From the NCBI RefSeq assembly GCF_021018895.1, contig NC_079387.1, positions 11,470,542 to 11,534,541 of the forward strand: 64,000 nucleotides of DNA. The letters are read 5' to 3'. This stretch comes from Seriola aureovittata. Lineage: Eukaryota > Chordata > Actinopteri > Carangiformes > Carangidae. Under the pieces are notes generated by a model. The model was not told the DNA's origin. It saw only the letters and a program-made list of their open reading frames with translations, and made no database searches. The position numbers and the translations under genes were made by a program. Positions 23,676 through 34,665 of the stretch are shown piece after piece (position 1 is the first letter of the stretch; the number at the start of each line of letters is the position of its first letter).

Positions 23676-26600
23676 CATTTTGATGGATAAAGCGTTTAGC
23701 TGCAATCACCATCACAGGCTAATACGCTGTGATAATTTATGGTAATATATGGTGGCTGTATATTTACTTTAAAGGCAGCCTGATAAGGATCATGTGGCAT
23801 GTTCTGGTGAGCGTTGGGGAATACAATTGGGAGATTTGTTGCGGGGCTCTGGGGGCCCCGGTGGACCCCCTGGGGCCTGAACAGAGCGGCTGTGGTCTGA
23901 ACACACTGAGGCAGTGTCTCCGCCTCGGGCTCTGTCCATCACTCACAGGCTGTCCATCAGAGCCTGGTGTCCCCCGGGTGAATGAATGAGAGACCACAGT
24001 GGGACAGGATTCATTCCCCGACATGATTCGGCAGCATTTCTCCACAGTTTCCTCCAGGAGGAAAAGATGTCTGCCTGTTCAGCAGCTCGCCACAGCGTCT
24101 CATATATTTACTCTGGAAGGAGCCGTAGTGAAAATAAACCTGTTGAGTGTGAGACCCACATCACAGAAGTCAGGACGAGTGGTCGCACACAGAGGAAGGT
24201 TAACACGTGTTGAACTTACTAATCTCATAGAGCAACATATCACACTGATTAGATCAAGAACAAGCTCATGAAAACTTCCAAAATATCCCACACGTGTTTC
24301 CCCACAAAATACTGTCTCCAAAACCATCTCTATGGTTACACATCTTCTTCTTCTTCTGTGTTTTATTTGAAGTGTTGATCATCAGAAGATATAAAAACCA
24401 TCTCAGTGTAGTTTTACAGCTCCTCTCTCAGGTCGGTGAGCCAATCAGAAGAGAGGAGGCTCTGAGACATCCACCTTTAAACTATATGAACCTTGAAGTT
24501 TGGCCAGCTGTTTGGGCGTCCTGATAACCGGATGGTTAAGCGCTCAGTCCCACCTCTGCGTTCTGAACACGCCACAGGATCCTGGTTTTTAGAAGAAGGC
24601 GGAAACACAAGGATGAACTTTGAACCTCAGAAGGTTCCAGTTCAGGTTAAATGTTCCAGTGAAGCTTCAGCTGTGGAGGTGCTGCAGTAGAAAATGACTC
24701 AAGGACTCAAGAGTCTTTTTCTTCATTTCTGAGATTAAATCCAGAGTTTTCTTTGAGATTTAACGTCTGTACGTGCAGAGACTTGCTCCTGTTTTCACTC
24801 AGTTTTCATCAATATTCATTTTTTTTCCTCCACAGAAAAGTTGTCAACAGGCCAACGTGCAGAGACCTGCATCCATCCGTCTGCAGGAGACAGGTCCACA
24901 TGACTGACTGAAGGCTCCCTGACACAGAGGAGCCTTGTCAAGTCTGGGCGTCTTCATGAATGTCTTCATCGGCTCAGTGGAAGCACAACGTCTGAACAGC
25001 AGCACCTCTGTAATGAGGATGATGTTGTTTTAGCGGCTAACAAGCTATCAATCACAGCCGGTGTCATTATTATACATGACATTCAGCTCCTCATTATGAT
25101 GGTGGAAACAATAATGAGAAGCAGCAAAGAACAGAATGTTCTGGACAATAAACTAATGAGAACGAAACTAATGTCAAGGTTTGTCCTTAATTACAGAAAA
25201 TATTCAATATTAAATATAACACAGTGCTCATGGGAAACTCAGGGGAACTTTCATACTTAAAACAACAAGTAGAAGTCTGTTCAGCAGATTCCAACAGTGA
25301 CCGACCTCTGAGACACAGAGCTCCTGTTTCCAAAATCTACAAAACACATCAGAGAGTCCCACTGTCTTTCCTTCATCAACACATGCACTGTAGTTCATTC
25401 TCACCGCAGATTAATCCGCCGCTGAAAATAGTCCCCGACAAATGGACCATTTCCTCTACAGTCAGCAGCTGTTTCAAGTAAATCACTGAGGCATTTGAAA
25501 AAATGAAACTACGTGTTTATGAGGAGTTTTTAAAGGTTTACGTTTTCACTTGATGCTGAAAAGCACAGACAGGAAGTGAGGAGGTAATGTTAGTTCTGGA
25601 CTTACGGCTCTGGGATTCCCAGCAAAAGGAGAAAGTTTCAATAACACACTGACAGAATGTGTGAATATTTTGTTTGTGGGTTTCAAACTATTTCTGCAAA
25701 AAAACATCTAAAAGCAAATCTCTGATCTGACGAGGGTTTTAGGTCGAGAACCACTGTTCTAAAATATGTTATTTTTAAAACATTACATTAGTTTTTTAAA
25801 TTAATGAAACAGCTGCAACGCCTCGCCTTTTGTCTTTTTAAGGATGACGAGATGTTAAATATCAGTTGAAATGTTTTAGATAATGAGCGAGTGTTTGAAC
25901 CTGAACACTATATTTGTCTCCTGAACCGAGCCGCCGCTCACAGAGACACCGTCTCCCATCATTACACGGGAGACACAAACACCAGGCCGACGGCTCTCCA
26001 GGCCTCATGTGCCAACGTTTTGGACAAGATGTCATGTCGGGGGAATAAATCACCATCAGAGGTGACTCTCCCAATCACATCGCAGGAGCGGGCCTCTCCT
26101 CTGAGCCTTCTAATCAAGCCTGAGAGCGGGGACAGAAACCAGCTGCACTGCTGATATGAAAGGGAGCGTTTCATGGGAGAGCAGGTGAGACGCCTCTCTG
26201 CTGTCTTTGATGATTGTGAGGAACTAAACAAAAATACAAATGGCTTTTTTACCCCCGAATGACACGAAGGAAATACGAGCGAGGTCTGCAGCGGGGCATC
26301 AGCAGCAGCAGCAGCGTTACCTCCAGATGAGTGATTTCCATGTTGCTCTGGCTCTCATGTACAGTAGTTGAGATGTTTCAGGATGCTGGAACATTCCCAT
26401 ATCTCAGAATAACTAGAACAAGATGTCCTCTGGGGTGATGGCCAGTAAAAAGGCAAATGGTTCGCATGAAGGAGGGGGTGAGCGGCGAGGGCACGGTGCG
26501 AGATTGAGTTGGAAAGGCGAGGGAGAGAATTGGAATGGCAGTGGGCCGGGTTCCTAATGCACACAGCGAAGGCCAAAGTTTAGAGCCGCTCTGTGCCGGG

Positions 26601-28359
26601 AATACCAAGCGCCTGGCTCCCCGCTCGGCGGACAATGGGCTGATGGGCGTGCTACGGCAGCTTAATTTTCAAAGAGCGAGAGGCGAGCGCTGCCCATCTC
26701 TTTCAGCGCTGAGCAACAGGCGCAAACGACATAAAGACACATTGTGAACGTGGCAGAAACTGAGCCGTCCACCGTTTCACAGAAATCTCCTGCAGATCTA
26801 AAGTCAGGGGATCTGGAGATAAAAGCTCCATCAACTGCACTTTGCTGTGACTCTCAGACGTTTTCCAGGCCCAGTTACAATTTATAGCAAACCACCAGCA
26901 GCCAACAGCTGAATGCTGCTGAGGCAACTTTTCTGCCCCCAACACGTCACTGTTACAAAGTTATCTCTGGAAACTGCTGAAACAGCTTGAAATATTCTCC
27001 CTGCTCTTCTTTTAAAGGTCAAACTGGAATCAGCAGAGGTCAAGATACTGGAACCTACAAATCCCATAATGCAGCTGGTGTGTCTTTCATTAAACCCTGC
27101 CTGCCTGGTGAACCCCACACCTCCAGTTTGTAACGCAGGGTTGAACCGTGTCACGTGGGGCGACAGGAGAGAAAAGGTCCAGTGTTCTCTGGAAGCCGAG
27201 GTTCTGATGTTTCCACAGAGAGCCACGGGCCGCTGCAGCCAATCCTGGCCGTGGAACAAGTCCTTCGCTGCCTGACTTTACTGTAAGGGGGACGAACCAC
27301 AGTTGTTCTGTGCACAAACGCAGTCTTAAGTCCGACCAAACCAATAAAGTTGGTGTTTTTGTCCCGGTCGTCGCATGTTCGTTAACTGCAACAGGACATC
27401 AGGACATTTCCCAGCTCATATACGGCGCTGGTATATCCCAAATATATATATATTCCAAATCACACTCTCTCTGCACCTGTAGCACCTTTAACAACACAAA
27501 CCTTCACTTCATCTCCAGTGTGTGTTCATTGTGGTTGTTGGGCTGTTCGCCTGTACACATGAAACCTGTGGCGCTGCAGCTGTCGGACGCCTACAGTAAG
27601 TCATCACATTTCTACTTTGTGGCTGAAACAGCGACGTCCATCTCCTGCAAACACTACGGGCCTGATTACTGTCTGCAGAGCACATGATGGTACAGATGGC
27701 TTTAGAGGAGCTGCTGCTGTAAATCTTGTCATGTTTCTCTTTTGTTTGACCTTCCCTCCTGCACTTAAACAAACGTCCAGTCCTCAGTCTGCAGGTTGGA
27801 CTTTTTGCTGTGTGAGTTGTTTGAACTGCGAGCGAGAGGCAGCACGCTGCAGTTTGTGCGGAAAGTTTCCGCCCTGACAGCGGCGCTGACGGCGGCTCCG
27901 CTCCACGTGTCCCATGATTAATCTGCTGGTCATTAGGCTCCGCGCAGCGCTGCTGAAACCCGATCCTTTTCACTGCTCACTTTTTTTGTTTCTCCGTCCC
28001 GGCACTGAATTAGCAGAGAGAATACATTAGCATACTAAATACCAGCGGCAGGGCCTGGTGAGAGAGGAGCTGGGACCTTTTCTCAGACGCAAACCTTCTT
28101 TCTCAGGAAGTCAAGTTTATATATGACACAACCTCAGACAGTTCGGCTCATAACGAGAACATTTCTTCAGGTTTATCGAGCTTTCTTTAAGGAGTTGTAG
28201 TCGTGTTACTGGAGGATCATTTTAACTGTTTACATTTGAATTCTCATCAGTTTTCTGCTGATGATCGGGTTCAGATGTGGTTCATGTTTCTGAATCATTT
28301 GTAACATTAGTGTCCTGCAGGAGCCTGAAGCCTCGAGAGGTAAAATGTCTGGAATGGGT
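23675..28359. other. Noncoding stretch with several complex unique blocks
   Basis: No exon is supported; the longest frames (154 codons minus at 27509-27973, 125 codons plus at 27310-27687) have no recognisable domain or repeat of known families. Complex low-repeat blocks lie at about 23,690-24,010, 25,870-26,330, 26,380-26,750 and 27,860-28,100 and may be regulatory. The sequence near 25,745 (GAGAACCACTGTTCTAAA) resembles a common fish repeat fragment. The remainder is featureless by eye. Confidence 0.45.
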
Positions 28360-28900
28360 TTTTTATGGGAAAAGATGAATTACACAAACTGGAGCACTTT
28401 CAGGTCCCTGATAAAGAAAGTGAAGGAGAACAATGCAAAATAAAAAAAGAATCCATGATTTGTATGGTGCTGCCCATAAAGGCAGGCAGGGGGGTTCATT
28501 ACCATAACAAGTGCAGCGCAACCAAAAGCCATTTTGCTTCCTTTGTTTCAGCTAAGCAGCTGTCATTTGCAGAACATTATGCATTTTGGATTCTTCTATG
28601 CTAATTTTTCGGGGGACAATTTTTCCAACAATAAGCACTCGGGCATCTAACAGAAAGCCTTTCATGGCACAGACCCCGGGGTGCCCCGAGCCGTGCCAAG
28701 TCAAACAATGGCTTATTGCTCTGAGCAAGCACATCTCAGCCCTTCAATAAAGCATTAAGTTCCCAGCACACTGCGGCCCCAAGCCCCCCGAACTGCTCAT
28801 ACACATGTAGCACATACAAGCACACACACTGAACCTGGTCCCCGGGGCCCTGGGGACATTAATCAAGATATTAATCAATATTGAGCGGGACATGCATGGG
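28360..28900. promoter_or_regulatory. Candidate conserved noncoding element
   Basis: About 540 bp contain no simple repeats but many factor-like sites: an octamer-like ATGCTAAT at 28598-28605, ATTATGCAT just upstream, a SOX-type ACAATGG at 28705-28711 beside TTATTG, and ATTAATCAAGATATTAATCA near 28,859. Stops interrupt all long frames. Its texture is that of deeply conserved vertebrate enhancers. This is a visual judgement without alignment. Confidence 0.35.
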
Positions 28901-30055
28901 AATCAGTTGTTAAAGGCTGAACAGTGTGAGCATGATAAACTGCACGTATCAGATAAATGCTCTTACTCTGAAAAACAAAACTACCTCAACTCAGGGTCCA
29001 TTTAGTCACTTGTTCCTGAGCTTTCAACAGAATTACTGGAAGACTTTCATAATTACAGCGATGGAAAGAAAGTGTTCAGTGGTCCATCACCTCCCAGTGA
29101 CGCCACTTTTATTTATTTATTGATTATGTTTGACACATAATTGGAAAACAAATTAAAAGGCACACCAACAGGATTTCTAGAAGAAACGGTTGCTCCATGT
29201 GCTGAGGAAGACCATGTGATACAGCTGAAAGGAGAGGTCCTTTACTTCATCACTGTCTTTATAAAATCCAGTGTTCCAGTCACAGCGTTACGTTTATTTG
29301 AGATAGTTTTGGAAAAATGATGCAGAACAATATAAATGTGAATATCTTGCCTCTGCAAGATTAAATATCCTCCGTCCACTTGAAATCTTTCTCAAAATGC
29401 GACAGTCAAGAAAAAAGAACCATATTATAATTTTTTGATTGAGCGCCTTCAGTTACAGGACTGTGCATTTATACTGTGACACCCCTCAAATATAGGTCAC
29501 CCTGTTTTCTGTGAGCTGCCTGAGTAATTGGGGTCAGACTTAGCAAACACTGTGATGTTACACAATAATATACAGGAAGTGCTTCCTGCTCGAAAGCCTT
29601 TCTCTTATTCTCACATGATAAAAACTCATTATAAATTATAGAGTGTATTTATAAGTTAATACACTATATATCAGAAACAATGTCCTGATTATCAGAGCGG
29701 ACAATCGACAGAATTAAATGTTCAGAATTTTGATAATCAATGAATTGATTGAGTAATTCTTCTGAATGATTCTCTGGCTGCAGTTTCTCCAGAGTGAAGA
29801 TTTGCTGCTTTTACATTTTTCTATCTCTGTAAACTGAATATCTTTGGTTTGTTGACAGTTTTTACATTTTCCAGATGTTTTACAAACTAAATAACAGATT
29901 AATCTATAATCAAAGTAATCGTTAGTTACAGTCCTTATTCAGTTTATTGAATTAAAATTTGACATAAAAATGCAGATTTCAAGATGGAACAGCATCTGAA
30001 ACAGCATTTTATTGTTTCCTTTCATTGTGTTTTCAGATCTGGAAACATGAGAGCA
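28901..30055. other. Noncoding; contains an inverted pair of family X fragments
   Basis: A minus-strand fragment (28993-29035) and a plus-strand fragment (29199-29240) of the ~60-bp family face each other. The remainder is AT-rich unique sequence with no exon. Confidence 0.5.
28993..29240. repeat. Two inverted fragments of family X repeat
   Basis: At 28993-29035 the minus strand reads TTGAAAGCTCAGGAACAAGT, then GACTAAATGGACCCTGA. At 29199-29240 the plus strand reads GTGCTGAGGAAGACCATGTG, then CAGCTGAAAGGAGAGGTCC. The first lacks the CATGTGA module and the second has lost most of the distal modules. The facing orientation resembles the two ends of one short inverted-repeat element about 250 bp long. 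Confidence 0.5.
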
Positions 30056-30641
30056 GCACAAACACAAACACAAACACAAACACAAACACAAACACAATCA
30101 CAAACACAAACACAAACAAATACAAACACAAACACAAACAAAAACACAAACACAATCACAAACACAAACACAATCACAATCACAAACACAAACACAAACA
30201 CAAACACACACACAAACACAAACACAAACACAAACACAATCACAAGCACACACACAAACACAAACACAAACACACACACAAACACAAACACAAACACAAA
30301 CACAATCACAAGCACACACACAAACACACACACAAACACACACACAAACACACACACAACACACACACAAACACAAACACAAAACAAAAACAAAAACAAA
30401 CACAAACAAAAACACAAACACAAACACAATCACAAACACAAACACAAACAAACACAAACACAAACACAAACACAATCACAAACACAAACACAAACAAATA
30501 CAAACACAAACACAAACAAAAACACAATCACAATCACAAACACAAACAAATACAAACACAAACAAAAACACAAAAAAACCCACAAAAAAAACACAAACAA
30601 AAACAAACAAAAACAAAAAAAAAACACAAACACAATCACAA
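30056..30641 (+). repeat. (CACAAA)n hexanucleotide array, about 585 bp
   Basis: The hexamer CACAAA dominates with CACAAT, CACACA, CAAACAAATA and CAAAAA variants in patches. CACAAT variants recur at fairly regular spacing, suggesting block duplication. The 3' end degrades to CAAAA and A-rich sequence. Because the unit is six bases and no unit contains a stop in several frames, long Thr-Asn/His-Lys or Cys-Val/Phe-Val frames appear on both strands; these are not genes. Confidence 0.95.
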
Positions 30642-33600
30642 CATGGAGGAAGTAGTGGTCATAAGGCTTTCTGAGATTTACAGGATGTTCTCATTTCCAG
30701 TTATTTCATATTTAAATACATTTCTCCTAAATTCTGTCAAATGTTTTTCCTCTAATATTACATTTAATATTTAACAGCTTTCCACAAACTAGAGCACACT
30801 GTTTGTCAGGTGTCAGCTGCAACATTGGACCTTTTAACTACAACACTAGAATGAATAAAGGAGCTCGTCATCGGTCCCGGTCTGCAGAGAGACGGCGCTT
30901 CGTCCCTCAGACGTCTCCGGTGTTTGACAGAAGATATCCGGTCTGATGTGAAGTTCCTCTCCATCGATCCTGCAGCTCTCAGCACAGCCTTTTCAAAGTG
31001 AGCTGAATTAACAGAGTGTGATCATGTGTGTGCGTGTGCGTGTGCGTGTGCGTGTGCGTGACAGTGTGGGTAGATAGGGTTATGTTTGACTTCATTGTAT
31101 TGCTTGAATTATAACAGTGTGTAGCCTCGGGCCACGGCTCTCCCTGAACGGGCAAAGTCAACTCAAATTGGGTTATCGGAGACCTCGGGCTGAGCAGCCG
31201 GGCCACCAGGAATCCAAAATAAAGCAGCGGCCCCCTCTCCCCCAAAAATAGACCACCATCGGCAGCTAGAAACCAGGTTAACACTGAGAAAAAACTTGCC
31301 AAGGATTCTCAGTGAACTCGTCTCCTCCTCGCCTCCTCCTGATCTCCAGGATCCCATCGCTTCACAGCAGCAGATTAAGGGGTGAGCTTGTAATGTGATT
31401 TTCAACCTTGAGGACCAAACAAAAGGAGGGCTGTTTAGAGGTCATCGCTTGACCCCCGGGGGCAAAATCAATGGCATTATCATCCCGGGGGACAACGAGA
31501 TTACATTCAATCAGCCAAGAGCCGAGAGGACGTGGAGGTAAAAGTGCTCGATGACTCCGTCACATCTCCAGCTGACAATCACACAATGAAGCTTCAGGTC
31601 GTCAATACATCAGAGTCCACGAAGCCCATTGGATACCTCACAGACACGAAGCCTGAGGGAAGGTCCAGATGGACAGAAGGGAGAGAGAAGGACGATTGTT
31701 CTTCTTCATTCAGACGAGCTGGTCGGTATCTGACATGGTTTGTTTTCTTCATGAAGACATGAGGATGAGGAGCAGCTCATTCCTTCAGTTTGTGACTGGA
31801 CCCGTTCTGCAGCTCATCTGAGCCGCTTCATTAAAAGACTGAAGCACATTTCACAGGTTGTTGTATATTTGCTTTTCCTCCTTCAGCGTTTCACCGTGAA
31901 CTTATAAAGCATCAGTGTCGTAGGAGGGCGGGGCTAAAGCGTGGCGTGTAGTGTCCGTTAGCAAACACCTGATGTGCCACATACAGCAGAGGACGTCAAC
32001 GAAGAGGACCTGGGACACGTGATAACACTGTTGACTTTCTGGAGGGACATGGGGAATAACGCTGCATTCAAGTGCTGTCGGAATAATTGGAAGAATTGGA
32101 TATTCATTGACGGTAACCCTGACAACGAGTGACATCAGTACTGGGAACAGCTTTGTTTGTAAACATGTTGTTTTAACAATCTGAATAATAAAGTAGAGCT
32201 CAGCTTGTCTGTGGCGTCCATGTTGTTTCCACATTCTGAGCGTAAGGTATCGGCTTCATGAAGCCATCACCACCTCCGTCCGTCCTCTTCATATTTGCTC
32301 ATAAGCACTGAACCCAGCGTCCAGCAGGAAGACAAGTCAGACGGCTTCATCCTCGGGGCGTCCTGATGACGACTGCTGAGATCTTTCAGTCCGCTCCAAA
32401 GTGGTGGACACGCCGAGTGAGGAGCAGAGTCGTCCACAGAGCCCACGAACTACTCACTGATCATCATTAGTTTCAAAAAGAAAATCTAATTGGATCATTT
32501 ATACAACTTCAACTTTTCTATAAAAAGAAGGAAATCCCCCAAAAGTGAATAAAAACTCCCCGTCAGAGCTTGTTCTGTGTGTGGGACTGTTCCAGCAGCT
32601 TTAGTGGAAATGTGGCCTTTTATTTTCCAAACATCAAACACGTGGAACAGAGGATTTTCATTTTCATGCGTATTTTAAATTCAGTTTGTTTGGGGGATTT
32701 TCTTCAGCAGCTTTTAAAATTCAGCGGATGTGAATGAAGCCGATGGTGTGATGAGTGACGTGGCGGAGATTCATTCACTCTCTTTCACAGGATAATCAGG
32801 CATGACTCTGCCATGCGGTATGGATCATATCGCATGTCTGGGAGTGGGGGTGGGGGGATATGTGTGTGTGGGGGGGGGGGGTGCTTTACGTGAAACAGGG
32901 GCTTCTAAGCACGGGCTTGTCCAAACATCTTGTCCAGCCCTCTTCTGACAGCGGGATTAGAAGCACCTGCCATCGAGACAAAGGCAGGCCTCAAGCCAGA
33001 TGAATGAAGTGCAACTAAGTGCGAGCTCCGCCCTCCGTCCTCGCAGCTACGAGTCCTCGCTGATCCTCGCCTCCTCCACCCAGGGCAGATGTAATGAGTC
33101 AGTCCAGCTGAAGGTGGACAACCGGACACCGAAAGAAAAGGCCTGAAGTCAAGTTGAGAGACTTTAGTAAAACATGTAGCAGTAAAAGTGGAGGAGGAAA
33201 ACTGGGATTTTCAAAGCAGTCAGAGAAGGAGAAAGAAATAAGGGCCAAGAGGTTGAGGCTCTGACCTGGGAGTCAGGAACATCAGATACGTCCTGAGATA
33301 AACTGAAGAAACATATTCCTGCTCCATAAATTACTGCCTGCTCTGTGGCAGGATCACATGTTGTTCATATCTGTAACCTGTAGGAAGCTGCTGCTCCTCA
33401 ACTTCATCACGTTTACATTTCCCTGCGTCCAAGTGAAAGAAGTGAAAGAAGTGAGAGAAGTGAGAGAAGTCACCAGCTGGTGGAGCAGAGTTTGACTGAA
33501 TGCTGCAGATACTCACTCCACTGAATTCTAACACTTATTATAGAAGCTAAGATTAATCCATGAAGCACCAGAGGAAACATGAGTCACAGAGCAGCTGAGG

Positions 33601-34068
33601 AACAAACTTAGTTATTTTCCACCTCTGGAAATGATGCAACACGAAGACGAAGCTGCTGTCGGGACTGTTTGTCTAAGAAGTGTTGATCCTGAGGTGATTT
33701 CTCTACAAGGCGTCATGACGACGCGACCTCCGTGAACCACACAGCAGGTTCAATGTCTCACATGTGTGAAATCACTTGTTCAATAAAAGAGATTTTCATA
33801 AATTATGGCAAAAAGATAGTGAATCATCTTTAACGCAGGGTTTCGAGGGTGGAGGGGGGGTGGGGGGGTGAAGGGAGGCAGGGGGATGGAGGATTACGAT
33901 AAGGGGGGGCGTGTGGGGTGACAGGGCCCTTGGGGGATTTTTCTCCTCAGCACAGCGTGACGCTCGTCCCCCTCTCTGTCCCCCGACCGAGAGAGCGACC
34001 TGGGGGCTGGAGGGCCGACGGACTTCACCACAGGCTGCACCTCGTCACGTCACTCTGCATCAGGCGTC
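30642..34068. other. Noncoding; includes a candidate regulatory block and G-rich tracts
   Basis: No exon is supported. A (GTGTGC)n-like run lies at 31021-31058. The block at about 31,080-31,520 is listed separately. About 31,920-32,230 contains CTGCATTCAAGTGCTGTCGG, which resembles a fish dispersed repeat I cannot name. G-rich plus-strand tracts at about 32,843-32,882 and 33,848-33,917 could form quadruplexes. A 10-bp array (GTGARAGAAG, four copies) lies at 33432-33470. Confidence 0.45.
31080..31520. promoter_or_regulatory. Candidate conserved noncoding element
   Basis: A repeat-free complex block with AT-rich cores (GAATTATAAC, AATCAATGGCATTATCAT, GATTACATTCAATCA) amid GC-rich sequence. It includes GACCACCA at about 31,250, a partial GLI-like match. 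No long frame is present. Assigned by texture only. Confidence 0.28.
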
Positions 34069-34665
34069 AGGCTGGAGGGAGGCTGGACGGAGGCTGGACG
34101 GAGGATGGACGGAGGATGGACGGAGGCTGGACGGAAGCCGGACGGAAGCCGGACGGAAGCTGGACGGAGGCTGGAGGAGGATGGACGGAGGCTGGACGGA
34201 GGATGGACGGAGGCTGGAGGGAGGCTGGACGGAGGATGGACGGAGGCTGGACGGAGGATTGACGGAGGATGGACGGAGGATGGACGGAGGATGGACGGAG
34301 GCTGGACGGAGGATGGACGGAGGCTGGACGGAGGCTGGACGGAGGATGGACGGAGGATGGACGGAGGCTGGACGGAGGCTGGACGGAGGATTGACGGAGG
34401 ATTGACGGAGGCTGGACGGAGGCTGGAGGGAGGATGGACGGAGGATGGACGGAGGCTGGAGGGAGGATGGACAGAGGCTGGAGGGAGGATGGACGGAGGA
34501 TGGACGGAGGATGGACGGAGGATGGACGGAGGATGGACGGAGGCTGGAGGGAGGATGGACGGAGGCTGGACGGAGGATGGACGGAGGATGGACGGAGGCT
34601 GGACGGAGGATGGACGGAGGCTGGACGGAGGATGGACGGAGGCTGGACGGAGGATGGACGGAGGC
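34069..34665 (+). repeat. 11-bp minisatellite (MTGGACGGAGG), about 54 copies
   Basis: Units CTGGACGGAGG and ATGGACGGAGG alternate irregularly, with CTGGAGGGAGG, ATTGACGGAGG and CCGGACGGAAG variants. An 11-bp unit rotates through all three frames every 33 bp and carries few stops, so open frames of up to 218 codons appear on both strands (Arg-Met-Asp-Gly-Gly-Trp type). These are repeat artefacts. The array is strongly G-skewed on the + strand. Confidence 0.95.

Noticed and set aside
27310..27687. 125-codon plus-strand frame as a gene
   Set aside because: It has no signal peptide, domain or splice support, and its codon use is unlike the inhbb exons.
29984..30774. Frames of 223 and 249 codons, and Cys-Val frames on the minus strand
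   Set aside because: They are caused by the CACAAA hexamer array.
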